A DNA stretch of 64,000 nucleotides. Origin: Pristionchus mayeri (Eukaryota; Nematoda; Chromadorea; Rhabditida; Neodiplogasteridae). A model generated the notes under the pieces. That model had not been told where the DNA came from. It ran no database searches and saw only the letters and a list, made by a program, of their open reading frames with translations. Both the position numbers and the translations under genes were made by a program. Shown here in pieces: positions 23,643 through 34,584 of the stretch. Each line of letters starts with the position of its first letter. Position 1 is the stretch's first letter. The stretch covers positions 5,766,001 through 5,830,000 of the forward strand of contig BTRK01000004.1 of assembly GCA_036245805.1 (NCBI GenBank), written 5' to 3'.

Positions 23643-25595
23643 ATGCCAATCGAACACACTTTATCTATTCAGAAGTTTTCTGGCCTTTCTCATGTTAATT
23701 ATTGGTGAGTATACCTGTGCATTTCATTCCTACAACGCATATTGAGTATTAGTACAACATCAGCTCATTTCACTAGATGTACAAAACAATAAATGAAAAC
23801 ATGTACTATTGAAGATAAATTCTCCCTAGTGGGAGCTCCCTAGTGGATTGAATACATGGATGGCAGTAGTCGCTCATTCCGTTTTCTTTACGCCAAGTCC
23901 TATTTTTCACCATTTCTTCCTTCGATTGTATTCTATAAACTAATTCTTTTCTGCAAACAAATAAGGCTTTATGTCTTCATTGGAAAATACAATCGAATAT
24001 CTGGAACATGCAAATTCAGGTTTGTAATTTAATATTTCAGTGCTCGCGCTAAATGTTATTCAGCCACTGGAATATTGTTGAATTCTTTACTGCTGTTTGC
24101 AATTATACGATATTCTCCACCTTATTTCGGTGCATACAAGTACTTCCTAACATCATTCACACTATCCGACTTGTTTCTGATTATTTTACACATTGTTGTT
24201 CAACCGGTGGGTGGTCATTTGCGATTGTAACCAAACACAATACTTTTGAGGACACGTTTGTCCTTGGATCTACGCATTATATTGTTACTGCTACAATGCT
24301 CGATGATAAGGCGAGTACATTTTGCTATTCTCATAATCATTACTCATTTCAAAGCGGGTCACTGCATTCTACATTTCTTGTCAGTCTATTCCCCCCAGCC
24401 TAATCATTATCCATTTTCTATATCATTGGTCTGTGAGAAAACCCCATCTGATTGTCCTATTCTCACGGAAATTATTCGTTCTTGTTATCTGTATACTTGT
24501 ACTCGGATGCTCAGCTTCGTGGTAAGATAGTACTCAAATAGTCGAGGGATTATTGTTGGTTTCATCGAACGTGTAAGTGTTTACGATGGTTATCCTTTAG
24601 TATGTACTTTTGCACGTCTCGTGAGACCTAAAATTTCAGGTATTTCCTAAGCATTTGCGGTACGACAGATACTAATAATTCAAATGGTTGGAAAGTTATC
24701 ATTGATGCTTACAATCAGCGATATATGCTGAGGATAGACAATGCCTGGATCGTACTTGACCATTGGGTATGTTGTAGAGTGCGAGAAACGATACCACACT
24801 CTCTTCATTCTACACACTCTCTCGCCGATCGACCGGTCTAGAGAGTGTGTAGAATGAAGAGACGAAGGCCCGAATTACGAACTCTAGTATGTTATTTGAA
24901 ATATCTTTCATTTCAAAAGATCCCAAAAAACATTCAGCGCGAGAACATATTGGACACGAAATTACTGCTCACAGTCATGCTGACAGATTCTCTTATGCTT
25001 TTCTCGATTATTATCGTTTCATTCGTACATTTCATCACATGAAAAGCATGAGCAAGATGTCCACTCAAACACAGAAATTGCAAAGAAAGCTGCTAATCGT
25101 CTTGTGTGCTCAGGTGAGTCATTTACTGAAAGAGGCACTAGGTCGGAAGAGATCCGTCGGATGTGAACACACCGGATGAGAACCAAAAAATTTACCCTTC
25201 AGCAGTATTTTCACACTGTCAAAACGTATTCTGCGAACATACTACGGAAGGGTACTATTGTTGGTTGTCACCAAGTGGGTTGTCATCAGACGGTTCTGAT
25301 CTGACCTAGTGCCAGGTGATAAGGACGACAGTCAAAGTCATTGCAGGCAGCGGTCCCTTTCGTATTCGTGCACATCCCCTCTCTAATCGTCATCAATTTC
25401 CCACTACTGAGTCTAATTCCCGACACTGATCTCCACGATTTCTGCACCCCAATGTACACGTGCTTTCCTCTCTGGGACGCGCTGCTTCTCATTTTCCTCG
25501 TTTCGGACTACCGAAGGGGACTACTGAGCTTGCTCAAAAAGAGCACAGTCGTGCACGTGAAACCGGCGCAGAGTATGCCAGATATTTCTTCGTAA
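23643..25595 (+). CDS. Str-superfamily chemoreceptor (7TM GPCR), one frame break
   Basis: Predicted ciliary odorant/chemoreceptor. Exons: 23643-23704, 24041-24206, 24251-24310, 24385-24521, 24640-24766, 24938-25113, 25347-25595. TM1-2 are in exon 2 (GILLNSLLLFAII, FGAYKYFLTSFTLSDLFLII), TM4 in exon 4 (IHFLYHWSVRKPHL, LFVLVICILVLGC) and TM5 in exon 6 (LLLTVMLTDSLMLFS). The Str-type loop STQTQKLQRKLLIVLCAQ precedes TM6-7 in the last exon (PFVFVHIPSLIVI, WDALLLIFLVSDYRR). The intron after exon 3 has a GC donor. Exon 6 is one base short of phase: TM5 and the STQTQ loop lie in different frames, joined near 25040. It is a pseudogene or carries a sequence error. Exon 1 is tentative. Confidence 0.75.
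24799..24862. repeat. Hairpin MITE (family H)
   Basis: CTCTTCATTCTACACACTCT (24801) pairs with AGAGTGTGTAGAATGAAGAG (24842) around CGATCGACCGGTC. It lies in a Str intron 76 bp before the TM5 exon. Confidence 0.8.
25134..25313. repeat. MITE (family G) with GGCACTAGGTC ends
   Basis: Ends GGCACTAGGTCGGA and CTGACCTAGTGCC are inverted. A second copy is at 51482-51700. It lies in the last intron of the Str gene. Confidence 0.75.
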
Positions 25596-25667
25596 TATGT
25601 ATCCAATATTTCTTATGAAATTCACATTTCTGTTATTTAAAATAAAAAGAATAAGGGTTCACCCCAT

Positions 25668-27109
25668 TTATTGGAAGGCAGCTAATCCGAATTGCTTGAT
25701 TTTTTCGTCCACTGTTTGAATACGTGCATGAGGATAGAATAATAGACGACGAGGAGGTAGAAAGGAATCAACAGCAGATGCCTGAGAACCATCGCGGTCT
25801 TCCGAATTCTTAACCCTGATTGAAGTATCCACTGCAACGAGGTTACTGTACTTGAGTCATACCGATCGATCTACCGTAGCTGGTCGAAGTGCGCTTCCAT
25901 CGCGGCAGATCCATTATTTCTACAGAGTACGCAGGAGATTTGACCGTGCGGAAGCTGCGCTGGTCTCAGCACGAGCTCAATCGGTCGATTGATCTACCCG
26001 ATAGGTACCGTATACCTTGTAGAGGAGGATGGCAGCCAGGGCGCAGAGATACATTTGGATGACGTTGACGCACTCCATGGAGATGTACCACGACGTTACC
26101 GTGAGATTGGAAACCATCTGAATAGCGAGAAGAAATACTTGAGCTCTGTGAAATTTGTTAAATCTGAGCGAAATCTGAAATCAAGAAATCTGAGAAAGAT
26201 GGAATCAGCTTGCCATCGATATGAGTGTGATCCCTAAGGTAGTGAGTGTCCCGAAGAGCAGTTGAGTCCACAGAACTGGGAGCAGAATTTGGATGACTTA
26301 TTCGATTCGATCTGAAACTCTCACCCGGCGTTCATTTCTCGATTAGTATCGTTCCTTTCATTTTCAACGGTACAATGAACGAGTTGAAACGTTTTGAAAT
26401 TTTCAAAATTTTTAAGGCTCTTACGGGCTTCCTAGCAATTATAGAGGTACATCCTTACATTTCTGTGTTTATCACATTAAATTACATAATATCAAATCAA
26501 AATATGCAGTATTTCTATAAGAAATGGATAACGTATAGTGATGGAAAAGGGGGCGGAGCTTGCGATTGCCGACGATGCTAAACATAGGAAAAATTCCCAT
26601 GATTTTAAAGGGCCATTTCTATTAGAAAAAATATAAATATATTAGTTTAATTTATTTCGAATTAATGTAATCTCATACGAGGAACCCAGAAATGAAAGGA
26701 TTTTCAGATATAATTGTTAGGAAGCCCGTAAGAGCCTTGAAAATTTTGAAAATTTCAAAACGTTTCAACTCGTTCATTGTACCGTTGAAAATGAAAGGTA
26801 CGATACATGCTAGAGCTCGAGAAACAATATAATTTTTTTTAAATTATCTTCATACACTCTCTCTCATACACTCTCTCTCGACCGGTCGAGTGGTTAGAGA
26901 GTATTGGAACTGAAGAAAGGAAGGTCCGTATCTCGACCTCTATTACCTGTACTCTCCGTGCAAGATAGTGCTGGTTGCTAAGAGGCGATCGTCGCGTATT
27001 CGCATAGAGAACGAAATGAAAAACAGCGATGGCAGTAACTTCAGAAATCATCTCCACCCAGATCATCTGATGAGGAGAAAGTATCGAGTATTTGGTGATT
27101 GGCAATCTC
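25668..27109 (-). CDS. Sra/Srab-like chemoreceptor, 5' part missing
   Basis: Minus-strand exons from high to low: 27109-26947, about 26296-26214, 26117-26016, 25808-25668 (stop TAA). Exon 1 carries QMIWVEMISEVTAIAVFHFV and ends SNQHYLARRVQ, similar to the LSxRxQ loop of Sra/Srab/Srb receptors. Exon 2 is a hydrophobic helix (ILLPVLWTQLLFGTLTTLGI). Exon 3 carries SWYISMECVNVIQMYLCALA. The last exon is a hydrophilic tail ending IKQFGLAAFQ. The exon 1/2 phase does not match with the splice sites I could find, and exon 2 uses a GC donor (ATG|GCAAGC). N-terminal helices were not found. It converges on the Str gene with only 72 bp between stop codons. Family is tentative. Confidence 0.55.
26349..26803. 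repeat. MITE (family M) in Sra-like intron
   Basis: Inverted arms share CATTTTCAACGGTACAATGA, ATTTTCAAAATTTTTAAGGC and CTTACGGGCTTCCTA. A relative with the same ACGGGCTTCCTAACAATTAT segment lies at 60330-60600. Confidence 0.78.
26851..26925. repeat. Degenerate hairpin MITE (family H)
   Basis: CACTCTCTCTCGACCGGTCGAG followed by GTTAGAGAGT is a weaker version of the H-family hairpin. It ends 22 bp before the splice donor of the first Sra-like exon. Confidence 0.5.
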
Positions 27110-27677
27110 CTATAGATCGAATTTTTTTGAAATGATTCACACTAAAATGTCAAGTTGTCATTCTGGTGCATGGGGGGACTGATTCCAGAAATTATTCACG
27201 CATGCGACTGTAATCTATTTGCATGGCCAAAAAAATACAGACGTGCCTCTTCACACCTCAAACATGACTGAGTACTACTCGTTGCGTCGGCCATTGTGCA
27301 GACGCTGATATTGTGCGTACAAATGGCACTATTAACTCGTAATTTCATTGCTATATTACCAGTAACCCGTAAGCTTTTTTGCTGGAGGGTTTGTGGGTGC
27401 GTGGAAGTGGGGGTGCTGCGTGCGGCATCGGGGCACATGCCCATTAGGCACAAGTCCGGCCTTGGTCCCCTCGGTAAAATTTTCAGGACTTTCAAAAATG
27501 TGTGTTTCTACAGTATCCTGATCGGACGCACATTCTGTCCTGCGAAAACGAGGTCATACACTCGCACTTTCCAAGCTGGTGCAGGTGGCCGTCGGCAAAA
27601 CAAGACATTTCATGCGGAAAAAAGACCGAGTGTATGGGCAAACAAACGAGAAAAATGCCGAAAAGTGGTGTCCGTAC

Positions 27678-27702
27678 GTGCGTGCGTGCGTGCGTGCGTC
27701 CA
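27678..27702. repeat. (CGTG)n microsatellite
   Basis: Five to six CGTG units inside the first unit of the tandem array. Confidence 0.8.
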
Positions 27703-27975
27703 CATTTTGCAATATTCCCCAAAATCTACGCGAAATTTCTGTTATTTTGCGTATTCAGTAGGGTATTCAGGCCCGGAGAATCATTCGGCCATCGAAAAGT
27801 GGGCAAATTTTCCACTGCATCGCGAGGAAATTGCGATTTTAGCGGTGGAGCAACCATTATTCTTTGGAGCGCATCCATGACTTTTTCAAAAATGCAGCAA
27901 TTAAATTGTTTCTTTGGTAAATTATGATTGTAATATTATTTGATTTTTTTCAAATATACATTTGTATTTTTATCA

Positions 27976-28040
27976 TGGCCGAGTGGCTAACGCGATGGAC
28001 TGTCATACACAAAGTTGGGGGTTCGGTGCCCGTCGTCTTC
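27976..28040 (+). pseudogene. tRNA-Ser-like remnant in tandem array
   Basis: TGGCCGAGTGG (box A) and GGGTTCGGTGCC (box B-like) are 35-45 bp apart, with GCGATGGACT between, as in tRNA-Ser genes. Stems do not pair well. A more decayed copy is at 28590-28650 (GATGGACTTATAAACACGAA, GGGGGTTCGAAGCCC). Confidence 0.5.
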
Positions 28041-30499
28041 AAAACGTTTTGCAGTGCTTCGAAAAACCTTGGACTGGTGGGAAAAATAGTTTATGATTAC
28101 GGTAGGTCAAAATTAGCCCCGGGTCAGATCATATTCGCTGGGCCATACATATGACTAAAATGTTTAAACACTGAAAGAACTGTATCCAAGTCATGAGTCC
28201 GTTATTTTAAGCCCATAAGCGTAGTTCCACGATTGCAATATAACGTAGTTCCCCGCTAGTTGCTACATTACCAGTAACCCGTAAGCTTTTTTGATGTGGG
28301 GTTTGTGGGGGAGCGGGGGTGGGGGCGCTGGGAGCGGCAACGGGGCACTTGTCCATTACGCACATAACCAGCTTTGGTCCCCTCGGCAAAATTTTCAGGA
28401 CGCCAAAAAAACGTCCGTGATTCCGTCTGTTCGGTACGGTAGCTACTCATTTCTCCGCTGCCAAAACGTGGTGATCGACTTGCTTGGCCGCTGCAACTAT
28501 ATTCCCAGAATCTCGGACCAATCGATTACCGTATTCCTTGAAAGTCAACTCGGTCAGATCTTTTCCGTGGGGCAACCTATTTCGCAATACTTACTTCATG
28601 ATGGACTTATAAACACGAAGTTGGGGGTTCGAAGCCCGTCGCCGTCAAACCGTTTTGCTACGCTTCGAAAAGCTTGGCAATAGTGGGGAAAATTATTTGG
28701 GATTACGGTAGGTCAAAATTAGTGCTGGGTCAGATAATTTTCGCTGGGCCATACATACGACTAAGATTTTTCAACCTGAAAGACGTGTATCCAAGTCATG
28801 AGCCCGTTATTTTAAGCTCATAAAGTGTAGTAGTAGTAGCCTGCTTCTGAGAGAACGTAGTTGCCCGCTAGTTGCATACCTTACTATAAACTGAACGCTT
28901 TTTTGTCTGGCGCTTTCGTTTCGAGTGGGATTTTAATAGTTTCTGTGCATTCAAAATACAAGGTCATTACGCTAAAAAAATTCCAGAAATTTCCAGAAGA
29001 AAAATTTTTACGACCACAAATATGGTGTTGGTTTGTAAGTCTGTGTACCGTAACCCGGATGTGGCGTTGGAGCAGATGTTGTGTCAGACTCATGATTTCA
29101 TCAGAAGATTGAAACAAAACGTCAATACCGTACTACTACAGTAACCGTAAGCTACCGTAACCCAGTGCGCTGTGTCAGACGCTTGGTCAGATTCATAATT
29201 ACGTTAGAGAATCGATTGAAAACGTCGATTATGGCATTGGGACGGACGCGGCATGGGAGCCGTGATTTTTCCGTCATCAACAGGGGACGATTTTCTAAAT
29301 AATCCGGTAACTTCTAAGGCGTAGTTGCCCGCTAGTTGCATACCTTACCATAAACTGAAAGCTTTTTTGTCTGGCGCGTTCGTTTCGAACGAGATTTTGA
29401 TAGTATGTCCCCATCCGGAATACAAGGTCATTACACGAAAAAGATTCCAGAAATTTCCAGAAGAAAAATTTTTACGACCAAAAATAGGTGTTGGTTGGTC
29501 TGTCCGTCCGTGTACCGTAACCCGGAAGTGGCGTTGGAGCAGATGTTGCGTCAGACTCATGATTTCATCAGAAGATCGAAACAAAACATCGATACCGTAC
29601 TCCTACAGTAATCGAAAGCTACCGTAACCCGTAGCCATGGGTCAGGCGCTGGGTCAGATTCATGATTTCGTCGGAGGAATGATGAAAAACTTAAATACCG
29701 AAATACTACAGTAACCGAAAGCTACCGTAATATGTGGCGCTGTGTCGTATGATGGGTCAGATTTATGATTTCGTTGTTTAATCAATTCATAACTTAGGTG
29801 CTGCATGCTTGCCCTAAGCTCTAGCGTGTGGTGGGACGCGATGTGAGATGATTTTGCAGGCATTTTAAAAATCAATAAAGTGTAATGTTCTGTGAGATGG
29901 GCGTAGTTGCCCACTAGTTGCAACATTTACTATAAACTGAAAGCTTTTTGTGTCTGGCGCTTTCGATTCGGATGGGATTTTGAAAGTTTCTGTGCAATCG
30001 AAATACAAGGTCATTACGCATAAAATATTCCAGAAATTTCCAGAAGGAAAATTTTTGTTACCAAAAATAGGGTGTGTCATGTCCGTCCGTGTACCGTAAC
30101 CCGAAGTGGCGTTGGGTCAGATGGTGTGTCAGATTCATGATTTCATCGGAGGATGAATGGAAATCATCGATACCGTACTATTACCGTAACCGAATGTTAC
30201 GGTAACCGGTGGCCATGGGTCAGACGCTGGGTCAGATTCATGATTTCGCCGAAAGACGGATGCAAAACATCGAAACCATTCCCCTTCCGTTACCTCTAGC
30301 GATGGGACGAACGCGGCGTGAGAACCACGATTTTGCCGGAATTTTTATAAACAATTGGGGAATACTTTCGTAACATTCCGAGAACATCTACCTTTAAAAG
30401 AGGCGTAGTTGCCCACTAGTTACTGGAAACACTATTCCGGAACTAGCGAATGGTAAGAGAATCCCCGCAGAAATAATAGCAGGTATTCAAATTTCGCAG

Positions 30500-31178
30500 A
30501 AAATGAAGCACCTTTCCTTATGGCCCAAAGCACCTTGTTCGCCATGTCGAGTTTTACTGAGATGGTGTTGGTAACAGAGAGGTTAGTTAACTTAGTTCAG
30601 TAAAAATGTATTGATAAAAGAATTGATGATTCAATTATTTTCAGAAAACGGTAAATAATCACAACTACAGTACCTCTGGAAAGTCAGTGGACACTTTTCA
30701 AATCCTTTGTAACGCTTTACACGTGAAACATGTTGTTCTGCATTTCTATCATGATACACACAATCCATTCGAGATTGAGAAGCTAGTTTATCATGAAAAT
30801 GTGCACTTATTCTGTAATGAGAAAGAACTTCTACCTTTCATAATCACTACGAAAGTGAAAAGTTCCATGATAAGCTAGCTCAATATCGAATTAATTAAGT
30901 ATACCATCGACGAATTTCAAAACAATATCTTTCATGAGTGAAACGCTACAGCAGATTTAAAAAAAGTATCCACTGACTTTCCGTAGGTGCCGCATCATTA
31001 AATGAACAGTTAAATTTATCCATGCAAATCGTCTTCAAGTACCGTTATGTTTATAGAGCGTTCACTGTATGGAAAGCTGCAAAATACGAAAAATCGAACC
31101 GACACATTACTCCATTGTTCATTTCAATCGGCGGTTCTTTGATTTTCAGCATTTTCCACCTCTACGCTCTATTCTGGC
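30500..31178 (+). pseudogene. Str-like chemoreceptor fragment (TM3-TM4)
   Basis: Two exons. 30500-30570 encodes ENEAPFLMAQSTLFAMSSF and ends at donor TTG|GTAACA. 31010-31178 encodes LNLSMQIVFKYRYVYRAF, a Str-type 'FxYRY' segment, then TM4 (HITPLFISIGGSLIFSIFHL) ending at donor GGC|GTTTGT. Phases agree (0/0). The intron carries a Tc1-like MITE. I found no TM1-2 exon upstream (the tandem array is there) and no TM5-7 downstream. Confidence 0.6.
30668..30992. mobile_element. Tc1-like MITE
   Basis: About 60-bp inverted termini starting CAGTACCTCTGGAAAGTCAG and ending CTGACTTTCCGTAGGTGCCG. 325 bp long, no transposase; the CAGT...AAAGTCAGTGGA style end is typical of Tc1 relatives. Confidence 0.78.
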
Positions 31179-32688
31179 GTTTGTTTCCTAACATTTCATA
31201 ATATCTCGATTTATCTATTATTGTGTTTCAAAAGTTCGTTCGTTTTTTGTTCGGGTGAAGATAAAATCCGCCGTAATAATTTTTACATCCCAAATTCCAA
31301 CACTGGTGAATAGAGTAACCATTACCCAATCTTGAAACCAATGGAATTTGGATTAGCTGCCTTCCTTGATTTTAAATCAACGTTTATCAGTGCGTTCGCC
31401 TAAGAATCGCATACCAGAAGGAGCAGGTAAAAGAGGCACTCTGGGATTTTCACAGAATCTGATACCCCCAAGGGTACTGCTTCGATTCGACTACTGCATT
31501 TGATCAGCAAAAATTGATTTGCATAATTATGCGTGTGATAAGTTGGCCAATATCATTCGTTTATCGATAATAACTTGGGTCAATTACATCCAAATCAAAC
31601 GAAAACCTGGTTTCAGACTAACCTCGATGTGCTGAATACGCCTATGCGATTGGTTTATGCAAATTCGAAATTTGCATTTTTCATCAAATTTTCAATATTT
31701 AAAAAAAAATAGAAAAAACATATATTTTCAAAATTTTAATATGTTGTTGCACTTAGTGGTAGGTACCTCACAAAAAAATTTCGTCTCAAATTTCGGGGAC
31801 CCTGATAGTCTACGACCGTAAAAACTAGAAAGTTCTTTTAGAGAGAAACCATTCATTCCGCGCCGCTCGACCCACCCGTGCGGTCAGAATGAGAGCGAAA
31901 TAAATATTTAATTTATCAGTCAAATGTGACATTAAATGCATATTGGGGAAATCTTAGGTTCTGAAAATGTCCTTCAGCTCATTTTGGACAATATCCATCA
32001 TTATATCTTCATCGTCAATTTTCTCCATTGATTCCTCATCAAATTCCTCATCCCCTCCATTTTCCGTCAGTTCTTTCTCAATATAATCGTCAAGCTCCAG
32101 TTTACGTTTTCGAGTTGCAATCATTTGATTGGATAAGCATAATTTTCAACCATTAATGTGCAGCTGAAAAGCTCATACTCAGAAAATCATGCCGATTATT
32201 TTCCAGTCGCAAGTAATGTGTTTCGAAAAGTAATGTAGAGGAAATAATTGTATTGTCAACAGTTTCCGTCATGTTTCCCTACATAGTTTCCCTGAACAAC
32301 GATGTAAAAAAAGTCTGAATGTTTAACCTAGCAACCTCCGGAATGATATCATATGGAGTGCTATTGTGTGTATTGTGCTCACATCTAAACAAAAGTTTTG
32401 GTTTGTAATGGACTAAGCCATACTATGGACTAAATGATGGGCGGTAATTGCAAATTGTTCCCGAAGGGGTCGTTGCTCCTCCGTTGACTCTTGATAATTG
32501 TAATAGAGATCTCGCATAACAGTCCTCTAAAGACCCCTCTCGAAAAAATCTATCAAGCTAGACAATTGCATTAATAAATGCTTTTGTTATTTTATGTAAA
32601 AATGAAAATATGATTGAATTTTCTTCCATCTGCTGTGGTAAGTTTGGACTGTAATGTGGAGAGAAGGGAAAATCGAGTTATCGAGTTG
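31179..32688. other. Mostly non-coding flank of BEL element
   Basis: AT-rich. The only protein-like frame seen is the small acidic frame at 31954-32124. Segment 31344-31366 (TTTGGATTAGCTGCCTTCC) nearly repeats the 3' end of the Sra-like gene (about 25671-25690, inverted). Confidence 0.4.
31954..32124 (-). CDS. Small acidic hypothetical protein (56 aa)
   Basis: ATG at 32124, stop TAA at 31956-31954. The N-terminus is basic (ATRKRKLELDDYI) and the rest strongly acidic (GGDEEFDEESMEKIDDEDIM) with a short C-terminal helix-like DIVQNELKDIF. An in-frame TGA precedes the ATG. Not recognised. It could be an exon of a larger gene or a remnant of a mobile-element protein; composition alone makes random occurrence less likely. 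Confidence 0.35.
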   Translation of the reverse strand: MIATRKRKLELDDYIEKELTENGGDEEFDEESMEKIDDEDIMMDIVQNELKDIFRT

Positions 32689-33288
32689 TGTACAGGATTC
32701 CGTTGCCAGAATCTGTTAATGGAATGCAAGGGAAAAGGGTGATAATAAAATAACTTTATTTATTTAAATTTACAAGTTTAAGGCGAAAAAACTAATAAAT
32801 AATCAAGAAAAGGGGGGGGGGGGGGGAAATTATTTGGTCAATGAAAGGCAAGAGTACCTTGTAATGATTGATGAGAAGCTGCTGGAAGCTTGTTATCGAT
32901 CGACGGTGGTCTCGCGAGTAACCGAAGGTGGTCAAACGAGTGAGTTACGGCTGACAATGAAGCGTAATGAACGCGGGATGGATGAATGAAGGCACGCAAA
33001 TTATGCAATGCTTGGGAATGACATGAAAGGAAAGAAAAAAGGATGAGAGTAAGCACGTTACTCGGCACGTAATCGAACAACAACCGAATAAAAAAGGAAA
33101 ATTCGACGCCAAGCCCTGCGTGACTCGTCTGAGTATCGAGAACCCCAGTGCTAAAGCGAGTGCAGAATGCCTCAGACAACTTGGCGAAGTACGGTACTCG
33201 AGTTTGGTTTGTGAATCGAGAAGTGGTTATATGATTATTATTGATTTTGAGTGAACGTATTGTAGTAGCGAAGTGAGCTTTCGCTACA
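32689..33288 (-). repeat. BEL 3' LTR
   Basis: 600 bp, TGTACAGGATTCCGTTGCCA...CTACA on the plus strand. It differs from the other LTR by a longer G run (about 15 versus 9), short indels near 33000 and 33230 and a few substitutions, so insertion is fairly recent. Confidence 0.92.
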
Positions 33289-33634
33289 CTCGGGGGAGAC
33301 GAAGAAAGGAGAAAGAAAGAAGTGATTGATGTAAAATGACTGATGAGAATGAATTAGCATATGATGCTTTTATGCGAGTGACTCACGAAAGGAGAACATC
33401 GTTTAAACGGTGAATGGAGCGAGTCGAACAAACGGAAGGTATAAAACGCAAATTAAGCGACAGGTTAACAACTTAAAGTCAAATTAGTACAAGATGCCCA
33501 AAGGCCGGATTGAAACAACTGGGAACAGCGTAGAATGGGGGAAACAAATTTACAGTTTGCCAATCTGGCCGAAGTTAACAAGTGGGGGAAACTCCAAGGG
33601 CTCCAATTGGGGAGGTAGAATTCTTCGTAGCCTT

Positions 33635-34469
33635 TTAGGGCTGTAGCTCCGGGTTACGAGTACAGAAGTACTGCTGGTGGCGGAGTCCGCGGCCCTGCTC
33701 GTCCTTACATCCTCGAACACACACATCTGGCTCGCACGAGGCTGAGTGTGCGGCGTTCTTGATACGAAAACACCGAAGACACTGATTCGGGGCCATGAGG
33801 GAAAGGCGGGTGGAAATGCTCGTGACATGGGAACAATTGCGGGAGTAATGGATCGTCGAATTACAGAAAGTACATTTCACAGTCTGAGCGATATGGGATG
33901 GCTTGGAAATGGGGTTAGTGCGTGGAGCAATGGGGGATCGACTACGATCTCTTGAATGAGTAGGACGGTCCAGTGAATTCGGGGTACGAAACTGTGAACG
34001 AGGGGCAATGCTAATACGAGGGGTATGAGGGGTGGAGATTGAGTGGGAGTGGTTGGGGGAAGGCTGAGTGGTGTTACTCAAAATGGCAGAGAGGGAGAGG
34101 GACATCGAGCCGAACTCGTTCTTGATGATCTTCGACTCATTGGAGACGTGAGCCTTGAGATAGTTGAGATCCTCTTTGAGACTCTTTATTTCCTCATGAC
34201 TCTTGTGCAGCTCAGAATGAAGAGAATCGAAGCAGGACTCGATGAAATCCTGAAGGGAAAAGATAAATGAACTGATAGACATGATGGTTTGATTGATATT
34301 GAGAATGTGATAGAGATGATAAAAGGGGAGTTTCGTGATTATGAAAATATGAAATACTGGATTGATGGATTTGAGGGACGAGATTCAATTATTACCCTAG
34401 TAGAGTAGTCGTCGTACGACGTGAGAAGAGCTGCCTCTTGGTCCATCTTCAATTCTTCTTCATGATCGA
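33635..34469 (-). CDS. BEL accessory ORF: coiled coil plus zinc-knuckle protein
   Basis: It lies between integrase and 3' LTR, where some LTR elements keep env. The main frame (34282-33635, 215 aa) has a predicted coiled-coil N-terminus (ELHKSHEEIKSLKEDLNYL), a Ser/Pro-rich middle and a Cys/His region (CTFCNSTIHYSRNC, then CLRCFRIKNAAHSASC). Its spacing copies the Gag knuckles of the same element (CVFCGTHQYSGEC, then CFSCFSPNHSSDAC). No signal peptide or membrane segment is seen, so it is not env-like. A possible upstream exon (MDQEAALLTSYDDYST, about 34425-34370) could splice to the good acceptor TTTTCCCTTCAG inside the ORF. Role unknown; perhaps an extra nucleic-acid-binding factor. Confidence 0.65.
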
Positions 34470-34584
34470 CCGACTGAATGGAAATGATAAGTGAATAGAA
34501 TGAAATAAATGATTGTATTATAATTTCGGTGTGTATGCACAGTGGAATCCTCGGGGGAGGGGAAAGGGGGCAGGGCAGTGATTC

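Larger units (their letters stand above)
27190..30430. repeat. Degenerate tandem array, ~0.5-0.9 kb units
   Basis: At least five units, starting near 27300, 28240, 28855, 29325 and 29905. Recurring segments are GTAGTTGCCCGCTAGTTGCA, ACCAGTAACCCGTAAGCTTTT, TCCAGAAATTTCCAGAAGAA, CCGTGTACCGTAACCCG and TCAGATTCATGATTTC. The first two units also share a GC-rich block (around 27390 and 28300) and tRNA-like segments. Short open frames here repeat from unit to unit and show no protein-domain features, so I do not call genes. Confidence 0.8.

Noticed and set aside
27296..28683. Several open frames of 60-194 codons
   Set aside because: They lie in the tandem array, repeat between units, overlap in many frames and have no domain features.
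32838..33179. Minus-strand frame of about 113 codons in the LTR, repeated at 40674-41018
   Set aside because: It lies within the LTR, has no domain, and its presence in both LTRs follows from their identity.
33550..34270. Plus-strand frames across the BEL accessory ORF
   Set aside because: Antisense shadows of the minus-strand coiled-coil/zinc-knuckle ORF.
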